Assembly: GCA_951802425.1 (NCBI GenBank)
Contig: OX637798.1
Location: 2,108,001 to 2,172,000, forward strand
DNA length: 64,000 bases
Source of the DNA: Clavaria fumosa
Taxonomy: Eukaryota > Basidiomycota > Agaricomycetes > Agaricales > Clavariaceae
Reading direction: 5' to 3'
Shown: positions 9,911-20,043 of the stretch, in pieces
Numbering within the stretch: the stretch's first letter is position 1
Layout of the letters: each line of letters starts with the position of its first letter
The notes under the pieces: model-generated
The model's database searches: none
The model's input: the letters and a program-made list of their open reading frames with translations, nothing else
Told to the model about the DNA's origin: nothing
Translations under genes and position numbers: made by a program

Positions 9911-11557
9911 CTTAATTCCAAAATCACCCATCACCTGTTTTTTGGGTGAAAGTCTTAAATCATCTGACCAGATGGTGATATCAACCTGCTATTGGGTCCA
10001 TAGTGGGTGTCCAGCAGCAGGGAGGTCATGCTCGAATTTGAGGACAGCCTCACAAGCTCCTAGGGGGACCCAAGTGACTATCCCCTTTCACCAGAGTCCA
10101 GCACAATCTTGCATCCACTTGTCATCAAGCTCCTCTGGCTTCTGTATGTGTACTGTGCTATTTTTCTGGAGTAGTGTCTCCATTTCCGATGTGAACAACA
10201 CACAGACTTCTGTTTCCAGGAAAACCTGCACCAGTGCATCCTCCTCCACCATCTCTCCATAGTCCAGTCTCTGGGAGAGTGCATCTGCCTTCATGTTTGA
10301 CTTGCCTGTGCAATACTTTATCTCAAAGTCAAAGCACTGGAGCTCCCCAACCCAATGGACCTGTCTCGGTTTCAACTTCTGGGGCTTCTGGAAGTACTGG
10401 AAGTTCACATGGTCCATCCAGATCTCAATCGTCTCATTTGCTCCAATGAGGTATGCCCACCACTTGAAAAGTGCCTGAATCACTGCTAAGAACTCCTTGT
10501 TGTACATGTCATAGTTCTTCTCTGCTGCAGTGAGGGCCTTGGAGATGTAGTCCATGACTCTCCAGGTCCCATCCATCTGCTGCTGCGAAAGGACTCCACC
10601 AGTCACCAAGTTACTTGCATCTGTCTCTACCTTCCATCTCCCTTTATCTTGTGGCAGAGCCAAGACTGGGGCTGATATGAGTGCCAGGCGGAGATCTTGG
10701 AAGGCTGCTTCCTCCTCCTCCTCCCATTCCCATGGAACCTTCCCAGTCAGCTGGAAGAGTGGCTTTGCCTGGGCAGAAAGATTTGGGATGTGTTGACAGA
10801 GGTAGTTTAGCATCCCATTAAACTTCTTCACATTCCTAGGATGTGGCCAATCTTGGACTGCCGCACCCTTGGCTGGGTCATACTCTAGCTGGTTGTGAGA
10901 GATCTTCATCCCCAGGAAGATGATCTCACTCTTCTCAAACTTGCATTTACTGAGTTTGAGACACAGCCCATTCTCTCCAAACTTCCTCAAGACCCAATCC
11001 ATCCAATACCAGTGTGTTGCCAAATCCTCTGCAAACACAATGACATCATCCATGTATGCTCGGACATGCCCTCCTGCAATCTCCTCCCTCAGCACATGGT
11101 TCATGAAGCATTGGAAGGTGGCTGGTGCATTCTGCAGTCCAAACCACATGACAGCTGGTTCAAAGAGTCCACGAGGTGTCAAGAAGGCACAGTGGTGCTG
11201 GTACTCTGGCCAGACCTGCATGGATGGGAAACCTCCCTTCGCATCAATCAATGCTCCCTTAAGCACATCCACTGTGTCTCGGATGCAGGGGAGGGGGTAC
11301 TTGTCCTTGATCAGGTGTGCATTCAGCCTTGAGTAGTTGATAATCGGCTGCAGCTTGTCCTTCTCATGTTTGAAGAAGAAGGGGCTGGCATACAGGGATT
11401 TCGAGGGCTGGATTCATCCAGAAGCAAGCTGCTCATCCACCCAATGGTTCATCTCCATCTCCTCCCTTGTCAGTGAGTATAGCTTGGAAGAGAGGTGCTC
11501 AGGGTCCTTTTTGAACTTGATCTTAATATCAAAGTCCAGTTGGGAGCAGGGAAGTTC

Positions 11558-11848
11558 TGTTAGGATTGCTTATGTAAGCTATCCCAAAGTGCAGTTGTGG
11601 AGAAACTGGGGAGGGTTGTTGGAAGGTCACATGACCTGTGGCTGGGTTGGATTATGTAATCATGTAAGATCACATGACCTGGGGCCTGGGCGCATCATGT
11701 GATCTGAGGGTCCAAGCATGGGAATGCCAGCAAGTGCCGAAGTGTTTGCTATAAGTACTTTCGCTTTTCCTTTTTTGTACTCTTTTCCCCTTATCTTAGT
11801 ATTGTTGTCATGACCTTACACTTAAGTTGTGTGAGACCCAGTCTGATA
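11558..11848 (+). repeat. 5' LTR of chromovirus G2
   Basis: 291 bp, TGTTAGG...CTGATA. It contains TATAAG at 11750-11755, followed 43 bp on by ATCTTAGTATT at 11793, the likely transcript start (see the PBS entry). Three CACATGA/CATGTGA boxes lie in the first half. Confidence 0.88.
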
Positions 11849-11849
11849 T

Positions 11850-11860
11850 AATACTAAGAT
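11850..11860 (+). promoter_or_regulatory. Primer binding site complementary to the LTR (self-priming type)
   Basis: The first bases after the 5' LTR, AATACTAAGAT, are the exact reverse complement of ATCTTAGTATT at 11793-11803 inside the LTR. That block lies about 40 bp after the TATAAG box, where the transcript is expected to begin. This is the arrangement known from Tf1 of fission yeast, where the 5' end of the RNA itself primes reverse transcription. No tRNA 3'-end complement is seen here. Confidence 0.65.
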
Positions 11861-12419
11861 CCGCCTGTCTGCCCTAGCCCCGTGTCCTAACCCGGCTAGC
11901 CTGGACCCTTAATTTCAAACTGTGACATGTTGTCACAGCTCAGCCCCTATCATCCTCTTCTCCTTTACCCTGCCTGCGGTGTGTAACAGAACTGCGCGAA
12001 ATTTTTACTGTGTGTAGATACATGTGACCAGACCCAGAGGAAGTCTACTGTGACTCTTCCCAAGTGATACCGAGTGCCCAAGGCCCAGAACTTTGTTTTA
12101 CAGCTACGTACCAGTGAATCTTGTAGTGTACAGGGCAAGGAAAGGCCCCTACATAGTCTTTCTGTAGTTTCCTGGTCCAGTGGACAGGGCCCTTGCTCTG
12201 TGACCATTGTCAGAAGGGCGCATGGGCAACTCATTAGGAGTTGTGGAGCGACCACCTGGGACACCATTCAGGCCCCACATTAACAAAAGTTTCATAGAAT
12301 AAGAGTTCTATAGGTACATAAGTACACAGAAGAGCAGCCTAAGAGGACAGGACTGTTAAGAGATCGAAGAAATCCTGAGTGCCCAAGGCCTGGAACTTTA
12401 TTTACAGCATCCAGGGCCT
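11861..12419. other. Untranslated leader of chromovirus G2
   Basis: The region between primer site and gag start has no gene. It contains two partly similar segments (GTGCCCAAGGCC...GAACTTTGTTTTACAGC near 12.07 kb and GTGCCCAAGGCCTGGAACTT near 12.38 kb), which suggests a small internal duplication. Confidence 0.5.
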
Positions 12420-15400
12420 GTGATGGCAGACCATGTCGCCCCGCCTGTAGCCCAACCTATGAGGCTTGACCTATCTGTTGCCCCCTTTGATGGGCAGAAA
12501 AGGAACTTCCGTACGTTCCTCCGATCCCTTTGCCTCCTGTTTATGGCGAACCCGACTGTCTATGCTGTGGACCTGGTGAAGGTCCTTTTTGCTCTGAGCA
12601 AAATTACTGGAGAAGGATTCGCTGCAGAGTGGGTGAATATGAAGGTGGAAGAGATCCTGGGTAGTGGCGAGGCCGGAACCTGGGCAGAGTTTGTGGAGGA
12701 GATGAAGTGTGCATTTGATGACCCGAATGACCGTGCAACTGCCCTTGCTGATATTGCAGGGCTGAAACAGGGTGCCATGACAGCACCAGAGTTCTTTGCG
12801 AAATTCGAGACGCTGTTCCGACAGGCGAAGTTGAGTGCAGAGAAGGACTCAGGAATCCTAGTCCGTTGGCTGGAGTTGAACCTGAGTAGGAGGTTGGTGG
12901 AGAGAATCTATGGTGTCTCCCCGATGCCAGAGACATATGGAGAATGGAAGGTGCTGGCTGAGAGGCTTGATGCCCAGCAAAGGCAACTGGATGGGATACT
13001 CACGGAACAGACACCGCGACCCACTGTGACCCCCGTGCGACCCACCGCGACCCTACCGCGACCTGCCGTGACCGTTTCACGACCTCTTGTGACCCCTCCG
13101 CTGTGTACTCCAGATGTGGCCATGGCCCGAGGATGGGCCCCTGCTGATGAGAGATGTTGTTTCCAATGCCACCAGACTGGCCATGCTGTCCGTTTCTGCC
13201 CCCTGCCTGATATGCGTCTGCAGGTCCCAAGGGCCCAAACCCAGGCAGCACCATGTGCCCCCCAAATGGTGGAGGGATATGAGAAAGAGATTGCACGGCT
13301 CTGAGCCTGCATAGAGCTGTGTGAGAGAGAGAGGAGGACTCCCACTGGGGAGAAGAAGTGTGCCAGCCCCCTTTCCGTCCCTGTGCCTGCTGCAAGTATA
13401 CCCCAATATACTATCTTGCAGCAGAGACATACCCGAATTGGGGCTGAGGTGAAGGAGGAAGTGAGACTGGCAGAGCGCCTAACCAGAGTGCGGCCAGAAG
13501 TGCGGAAACATGTGCCACGAGAGCTAGCCATCCAGGTGCACTTGGAGGCTTTCAGCACTGGCAAAGGGACCACAATGAAGGCCCTTGTCGACTCAGGGTG
13601 CACCAACTGCTTCATGGATTTGGAGTGGGCAAAAGGAGTGGGACTGGAGCCATCTCTCCTGCTGAACCCAATCACCATGTATAATGTGGATGGGACACAG
13701 AACAGGAATGGAAAGGTCTGGTATGGGATAGAGGTGCTGGTGAGAGTTGGTGACCACCAGGAGCGGATCCACTTTCTGCTGGGAAAGACCCAGTCCCACA
13801 AGGTCATCCTTGGGCATGACTGGCTCAAGTGGCATAACCCGGATATTGACTGGCAGAAGGCAGAGCTGAGCCTTACCCGCTGCCCCCCACAGTGTTCCCC
13901 ATCCCCTCGAGCCCCTGCACCCCTGAAAATGAGTACCCTCGCATCCACGAGTATTCTGGACACCTGTTTTCCCAACTCTGGCCCTACCCCCAATTGGCCC
14001 AGCCGCTACCCTTTGGTGTTTAGTGAAGCGAAGTGGGATGAACTTCCCCGCTCCCAACCAGACTTCGATATTAAGATCAAGTTCAAAAAGGACCCTGAGC
14101 ACCTCTCCTCCAAGCTGTATTCTTTGACACGGCAGGAGATGGTGGAGATGAACCATTGGGTAGATGAGCAGCTTGCTTCTGGACGAATCCGGCCCTTGAA
14201 ATCCCTGTATGCCAGCCCCTTCTTCTTCAAACATGAGAAGGACAAACTGCGGCCAATCATCGACTACTCGAGGCTGAATGCACACCTGATCAAGGACAAG
14301 TACCCCCTCCCCCGCATCCGAGACACAGTGGATGTGCTTAAAGGAGCGTCGATCTACTCTAAGATTGATGCAAAGGGAGGTTTCCCATCTATGCAGGTCT
14401 GGCCCGAGCACCAGCACCGCTGCGCCTTCCTGACACCCTGTGGACTCTTCGAACCAGCTGTCATGTGGTTTGGACTGCAGAATGCCCCTGCCACCTTCCA
14501 ACGCTTCATGAATCATGTGTTGAGGGAGGAGATTGCAGGAGGACATGTGAGGGCCTATGTGGATGATGTCATTGTGTTTGCAGAGGACTTGGCTACACAC
14601 CGGTACTGGATGGATTGGGTCTTGAGGAAGTTTGGAGAGAATGGGTTGTGTCTCAAACTCAGCAAATGCGAGTTTGAGAAGAGTGAGATCATCTTCCTGG
14701 GGATGAAGATCTCCCACAACAGACTAGAGCATGATCCGGCCAAGGGTGCGGCAGTCCGAGATTGGCCACGTCCTAAGAATGTGAAGGATGTCCAGTAGTG
14801 TTGCCGCAGCTCGGCTAGCCGCCAAGCCAGCTCAATGAGCTTCGGCTTCAGCTTCACAAGCTGACCTTGTTTCACCCAAGCTGAAGCTGTAGCCGTGGCT
14901 GCAGCTCCAGCCGCAGCTTGAAGCTGACTCAAGCTGTAGCTGTGGCTATGTAGCCATGGCTGCAGCTCCAGCCACAGCTTGAAGCTAACTCAAGCTGTAG
15001 CTGTGGCTACAGCTGGCTAGCTGTGGCTTGCAGCCAGCTAATAATGGGAACTGGCCTAGAATTACAAAATACCATTATAGAACTACATCTCATCATCATC
15101 ATCCTGGGCAATGGTGGCTAATACCTTGTCAAACACAGTGTCAAAGTCATCCAGTAACATGTCTCCAAGAAGATCTTCCTCCAGGGCAGGATTGACAGAC
15201 ATCAATGTCTCTAACCATGCATACAAGAATAGAGAGAAGCAGCTGCCTGGTGATAGACAACAGTTGCAGACCCAGATAAGCATAGTGGAGGGCAGTGGAG
15301 GGCAGTGGAGGAGGAAAAAAACAATTCTTTGCCCCATTGATGGACATCTTGGGAGCCATGGCTTGAGCAGCAGCTGTGCAGCTTGGAGAAAGCCTCAAGC

Positions 15401-17593
15401 TGAAGCTGAAGCTGATGTCAAGCCAAGCTGATCGATCGGCTCAGCTTGGCTTATGACCAGCTGGGCTTCAGCTTGAAGCTGACTTCAAGCTGAAGCTGCG
15501 GCAACACTAATGTCCAGAGGTTCAATGGGATGCTGAACTACCTCTGCCGGCACATCCCGAATCTTTCTGCCTGGGCAAAGCCACTCTTCCGGCTGACTGG
15601 GAATGTTCTGTGGAAATGGGAGGAGGAGGAGGAAGCAGCCTTCCGAGATCTCCGCCAGGCACTCGTATTGGCCCCAGTCTTGGCTCTGCCTCAGGACAAA
15701 GGGAGATAGAAGGTAGAGACAGATGCAAGCAACCTGGCAACTGGTGGAGTGCTCTCGCAGCAGCAGACGGATGGAACCTGGAGAGTTGTTGACTATATCT
15801 CCAAGGCCCTCACTGCAGCTGAGAAGAACTATGATGTGTATGACAAGGAGTTCTTGGCTGTGATTTGGGCACTTCACAAGTGGCGAGCATACCTCATTGG
15901 AGCAGAGGAGACGATTGAGATCTGGATGGACCATGCAAACCTCCAGTACTTCCGGAAGCCCCAGAAGTTGAAGCTGAGGCAGGTTCATTGGGTTGGAGAG
16001 CTCCAGTGCTTTGACTTTGAGATAAAGTATCGCACTGGCAAGTCGAATACAAAGGCAGATGCACTCTCCCGGAGACCAGACTATGGAGAGATGGTGGAGG
16101 AGGATGCACCAGTGCAGGTTTTCCCGGAAACGGAAGTCTGTGTGTCATTCACATCGGAAATGGAGACGCTACTCCAGAAAAATAGCGCGGTACACATACA
16201 GAAGCCGGAGGAGCTTGATGATGAGTGGACACGAGATCGTGCTGGACTCTGGCGAAAGGGGATAGTCACTTGGGTCCCCCTAGGAGCTCGTGAGGCTGTT
16301 CTCGAGTTTGAGCATGACCTCCCCGCTGCTGGACACCCTGGGCCCCGGAAGTTGAGAGCAGCACTAGTGAAGGGTTATTGGTGGCTGGACATGGTAAAAG
16401 ATGCGGATCGGTATGCCCAGGGGTGTGAGACACGCCAGCGGACAAAGCCCAACCGTACCAAGCGTGCTGCCCCACTGCACCCCCATCTGGTGCCCAATGG
16501 TCCCTGGTTGGTGATCTCATGGGACATAGTCGGTCCCCTCCCCCTCTCCCGTGGACATAATGCCATCCTTGTTATTGTCGACAAATTCATGAAACGGACA
16601 CTGCTCGAAGCAATCGGGCTCGACCTCACAGGACTTGGAGCAGTGTGTCTCCTCCGGGATCGAGTGTTTCGTGACCATGGAGTCCCTCACAAGGTTGTGA
16701 GTGACTGGGGGTCCCAGTTTGTGTCCTGCTTCATGAAGGAGTTCTACTCCATGATCCAGGTAAAGGCAAATCCAAGTACTGCCTTCCATCCACAGACTGA
16801 TGGACAGACAGAACGGGCGAACCAGGAGATGGAGATCTATCTCCAGGCTTACGTGGACCATCTCCAGGATGACTGGGCTGAATGGTTGTCCACTGCAGAG
16901 TTTGCTCTTAATAATTGTGAGCACTCAGCGACAGGACAGACACCTTTCTTCCTCGATTATGGACGACACCCATGGAATGGGGGGCTCCAGCCACCTTCTG
17001 AGGTGAACCCGGCGGCGGACGAGTGGATGGCTAAGCTCATGGAGTCCCAAAGAGCAGCCAAGGAGGCAATGGAGAAAGCTGTGGCAGTGATGAAGAAGAG
17101 CTACGATAAGGGGAAACACCCAAGTCGGGAGTACTCTGAGGGAGATCTGGTCTGGCTGGATACTAGAAACTTGAAGATGGACCAGCCCTGTAAAAAGCTT
17201 GACAACAAGAGAGCAGGCCCCTTTGCAGTTGAGGAGAAGGTGGGACCTGCTGGGTATCACCTCAAGCTCCCTCGGGCCTGGTGCATCCATCGGGTCTTCA
17301 ATGAGTTGCTGTTGACACCATACCACCCCCCTTCCTTCCCTTCTCAGAACCTGCCTCCCCCTCCGCCCCCTACGATTGATGATGACCACCTGGAGTATGA
17401 TGTGGAGGCGATCCTTGATGTTAAGAAGGTGGGGTGTGGAGTGAGATACCTGGTGAAGTGGTTGGGATACCCTGTAGAGGAGAACACTTGGGAGCCACGA
17501 TGGAACCTCACCAATGTGGCACTGCTTCTCCAGGACTTCTTCCTTGCTCACCCTGACAAGGCCAAGCTAGCTGGTCGGGACGCCCAGCGTTAA
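12420..17593 (+). pseudogene. gag-pol of chromovirus G2, interrupted by two stops and a MITE
   Basis: One reading frame encodes gag, a CCHC knuckle (CFQCHQTGHAVRFC, ~13.16 kb), protease (VDSGCTN, ~13.59 kb), RT (YVDDVIVF, ~14.56 kb), RNase H (ETDASN and NTKADALSRR), integrase (SWDIVGP, VSDWGSQF, TDGQTERAN) and a chromodomain (RYLVKWLGYPVEENTWEP). Breaks: TGA at 13302-13304 between gag and protease, in the same frame; TAG at 15707-15709 where G1 has TGG; and the MITE at 14796-15509, whose removal with one target copy keeps the frame. The integrase zinc finger reads CETRQ where families have CxxC, and the second catalytic segment has DWGS instead of the usual DRGS. The first TGA could be a programmed readthrough stop or a mutation. 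Confidence 0.88.
14796..15509. mobile_element. hAT-type MITE (714 bp) in the pol gene of G2
   Basis: Terminal inverted repeats TAGTGTTGCCGCAGCT and AGCTGCGGCAACACTA are flanked by the 8-bp target duplication ATGTCCAG (14788-14795 and 15510-15517). An 8-bp duplication with TA(G)-type ends indicates the hAT superfamily. The interior is extremely rich in AGCT and in CAGCTTGAAGCTGA-like inverted and direct repeats at both ends. No transposase is encoded. Confidence 0.88.
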
Positions 17594-17604
17594 GAGGGGG
17601 GTGA

Positions 17605-17895
17605 TGTTAGGATCGCTTATGTAAGCCATCCCAAAGTGCAGTTGTGGAGGAACTGGGGAGGGTTGTTGGAAGGTCACATGACCTGTGGCTGGGTTGGATT
17701 ATGTAATCATGTAAGATCACATGACCTGGGGCCTGGGCGCATCACGTGATTTGAGGGTCCGAGCGTGGGAACGCCGGCAAGTGCCGAAGCGTTTGCTATA
17801 AGTACTTTCGCTTTTCCTTTTTTGTACTCTTTTCCCCTTATCTTAGTATTGTCGTCATGACCTTACGCTTAAGTTGTGTGAGACCCAGTCTGATA
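17605..17895 (+). repeat. 3' LTR of chromovirus G2
   Basis: 291 bp, directly after the purine tract AAGAGGGGGGTGA. It keeps nine CpG sites that are TpG or CpA in the 5' LTR. Confidence 0.88.
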
Positions 17896-18830
17896 TGGAC
17901 CTCCCAACATTCCCCTACCACCTCACGAACCCCCCTACACTCTTCCGAAACCTGCTACCAACTTCCGAACACCTCTTGGGCCTTCATCATCTCCTCACGA
18001 CACTCGCGATCATACTGCCATACTCGCGTCACCTCCCGCCACCTCACCTTACGCGTACTCACCGCTGAACCCACTATTCGATGCTCAACATGCTCTTACA
18101 TGACTCCTGCAGTGGCATGTGACTTGCCGCACGGCACACCGGTGCTACTCGCATTACTCGCGTTACCAGCATTACTCACATGACATACTGCCCAAAGACC
18201 ACCCAAGGTCACCTGCCTCACCAGCACCGTCCACATGACTGCTCACCTGACCTCGCGACCTTAATGATGAAATGCGCCACCAGTGGTCAAGCTGTGTATC
18301 CTTTCAAATTATGTTCTCCCTTCTTCTCAGTCGTCTATAACTGCGTTAGCCCTGGACCAAGCCCCTCTGCTCAGTCGTAGTTACACATATGCTTATTTGG
18401 TTAGGTCACGACCCATGACCGGTCATGTCCGCGACCTTACCTATGCTTAGTTTACCCCTCGCGACCTTAGTAGAACATGCGCACGGTCACTCTATGACTA
18501 GTTATACCCCATACTACTATAGTCTTGTCGCCTGGTGCTCTCTGTACTTTCCCTTTCTTGTCATACTCTCTGTATGTACGTATATATAAGTCTTGCATGT
18601 ACTTACTGTACCACAGACTTGATATTGATGCATTATTGGTTTAAGCTTTAGGCCCAATGCCTTCTGAGCTTTGAACCAAGCGTGATTGATAGTGCTTGTC
18701 TCACTTGGTGACCAGATCACACCAAGACCCACTCTGCTTTTCTTCTACCTTGTTCTCGGCGCTCATGCAACTTGCGCCACCTAAGTATTTTCCTCGTTTC
18801 GTCTTGGTACTGATCCTTGGCACCCCCTTC
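17896..18830. other. Unassigned sequence with LTR-like features
   Basis: No gene. The first ~65 bp resemble 7207-7271. A TATATAAG near 18.58 kb with a C/T-rich stretch before it looks like a pol II promoter, as in an LTR, but no second copy exists in the window to prove it. Confidence 0.3.
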
Positions 18831-19778
18831 AGCACACCCACCCCCTATCCAAAAGGCCTAGCCAATTTTGACTGATGCCCTTTTTATAGGCCCAGCCAAT
18901 TGTCGGCCAAGATATAGTTGTATAGGCTTGGCCAATCAACTTGATATACCAAAGTCATGTTATACATACACAGATCTCATGGTACTAATGATGCCCTTTC
19001 AAAAGAGCTAGCCAATGAACATTTTAGGAACCAGTGAAGAGGGCCTGAAGCACCCTATTCAAAACACTTCTCTCCTTACATGACAAATAATATCAAAGAG
19101 GCTGGGGATGAAGCATATATAGAGTTTATGAAGCAATAGATCAGATATGCTATTTGATAGGAACATAAATTACAAGGCCATCATCATCTGAGACTGCATT
19201 AGTGTTAAATGAGACCATACACCTTAATACAGCAGGGTGAAATCAAAACCAATATGCCTTATAATAGGCTTCCAATAGGTTGGAGCAAACTCAACCTCCA
19301 AACATGCAATAGAGCCACTGTGAACTTAGGATGAAATGTGGTCTGTCAACTGAATCAGGAACATTACAAGATGATATTCTTTAGAAAAGGATGGACCTTT
19401 TGAACACCATGCAGCAAGCACTGTCTAGAACCTGATATGCATTTGAATGGACTAAAAAATGGTTAGTTTAGATGGCAAATTTGGACATAAAATTGAGCCA
19501 TTATGATCTGTAATTGAATGTGGCAAGTGATGCAGGCAGTATCATTATCTGTTATTCCACAATTCATCATAAAAGGCCCCAAATATGCCATCCATCAGGG
19601 CATACTCCTTGTGATTATCTGGTATCTCTTAAAAAGGGCTAAACTATTGCACTACATGAGCACAGATTACAAAGAATTATTAGAATCTGGAGAGACTGAC
19701 ATCCTGCACAATATGCACATTTAGATATTCCATGCTATGAATATGATCCATACTGAATAAAGATATCTTCACTGTCTT
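18831..19778. other. AT-rich sequence with no recognisable gene
   Basis: AGCCAAT-type pieces recur (18.86, 18.89, 18.94, 19.00 kb) next to TGATGCCCTTT, suggesting remnants of a small repeat or DNA transposon. Nothing codes for more than ~70 residues. It is the sequence into which chromovirus G3 inserted; the right-hand continuation starts at 29510. Confidence 0.4.
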
Positions 19779-20005
19779 TGTAAGGCTATAGGCCTTTTCT
19801 ATTCTTTTATTACATAATATACATACTATAATAGTCTACTAGCATAGCCGCTTAGGCCATGCTTACATCAGCGGCCCCTAGAGGGCCGCTCGCCTATATA
19901 TATATCATGTCGCAACTGTACAGAGAGGGTAGATCCCTCTACATAGAACTACCATACTCAATATACAGTTGAGTCCGGTTCTTTTGAGGGATAGAAAGTA
20001 TTACA
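19779..20005 (+). repeat. 5' LTR of G3
   Basis: 227 bp with a TATATATATA box near 19.90 kb. It matches 29283-29509 except for six transitions. Confidence 0.92.
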
Positions 20006-20043
20006 ACTTTTTTGAACCTTCAACACAACAAGTGTGGCTAGAA

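Larger units (their letters stand above)
8831..10005. mobile_element. Non-autonomous CACTA-type DNA transposon (1175 bp) in G1
   Basis: The ends are imperfect inverted repeats of about 32 bp: the left begins CACTGCAGGCCCCA, the right reads in reverse complement CACTATGGACCCAA, and both reach ATCACC. A 3-bp target duplication GGT flanks it (8828-8830 and 10006-10008). Removing the insert plus one GGT gives the uninterrupted integrase sequence seen in the sister element near 16.33 kb. CACT ends with a 3-bp duplication are the hallmark of the CACTA superfamily. Subterminal GGTGAATTTCAC-type motifs occur in both orientations, also typical. No transposase ORF is present. Confidence 0.8.
7273..11557 (-). 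mobile_element. Degenerate Ty3/gypsy chromovirus, 5'-truncated (element G1)
   Basis: Read on the minus strand, this copy runs from the start of reverse transcriptase (11557) to a 3' LTR (7273-7562). It is the same family as the + strand element at 11558-17895, but gag, protease and the 5' LTR are missing: the sequence breaks exactly where the 5' LTR of the next element begins. Compared with that relative it has lost many CpG sites (for example TTCCGG to TTCTGG) and carries several stops. A CACTA-type element sits in the integrase region (8831-10005). Confidence 0.85.
7616..11557 (-). pseudogene. Broken pol (RT-RNaseH-integrase-chromodomain) of chromovirus G1
   Basis: The minus strand shows RT (YMDDVIVF near 11.06 kb), RNase H with ETDASN near 10.62 kb and TGKSNMKADALSQR near 10.29 kb, and integrase with SWDIVGPLPL near 8.63 kb and FHPQTDGQMEQAN near 8.36 kb. 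Breaks: a TGA in RT (about 11.41 kb) where the relative has CGA; a 12-bp in-frame loss after DVLKGA; a TGA at 8457-8459 where the relative has TGG; a TGA near 8.11 kb; a frameshift before the chromodomain; and the CACTA insertion. The glutamate of the integrase DDE triad still reads in QMEQAN. Not functional. Confidence 0.85.
11558..17895 (+). mobile_element. Ty3/gypsy chromovirus with both LTRs (element G2)
   Basis: Structure: 5' LTR, leader, a gag-pol reading frame ending with a chromodomain, a purine tract (AAGAGGGGGG) and the 3' LTR. It carries a 714-bp hAT-type MITE. No 5-bp target duplication is visible (left flank AGTTC, right flank starts TGGAC), and on the left it abuts the truncated G1 copy, so this end was probably reshaped by recombination or deletion. 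The LTRs differ at 12 of 291 positions, all transitions. Confidence 0.88.

Noticed and set aside
12170..12290. Possible tRNA in the G2 leader (TGGTCCAGTGGACAGGG)
   Set aside because: Box-A-like only; no box B and no cloverleaf pairing could be drawn.
12908..14717. Long minus-strand ORFs opposite gag and RT of G2
   Set aside because: Shadows of the sense gag-pol frame; no independent domain.
17857..18380. Small + strand ORFs after the G2 3' LTR
   Set aside because: Short, overlapping, low-complexity Thr/Pro/His composition, no conservation with other parts of the window.
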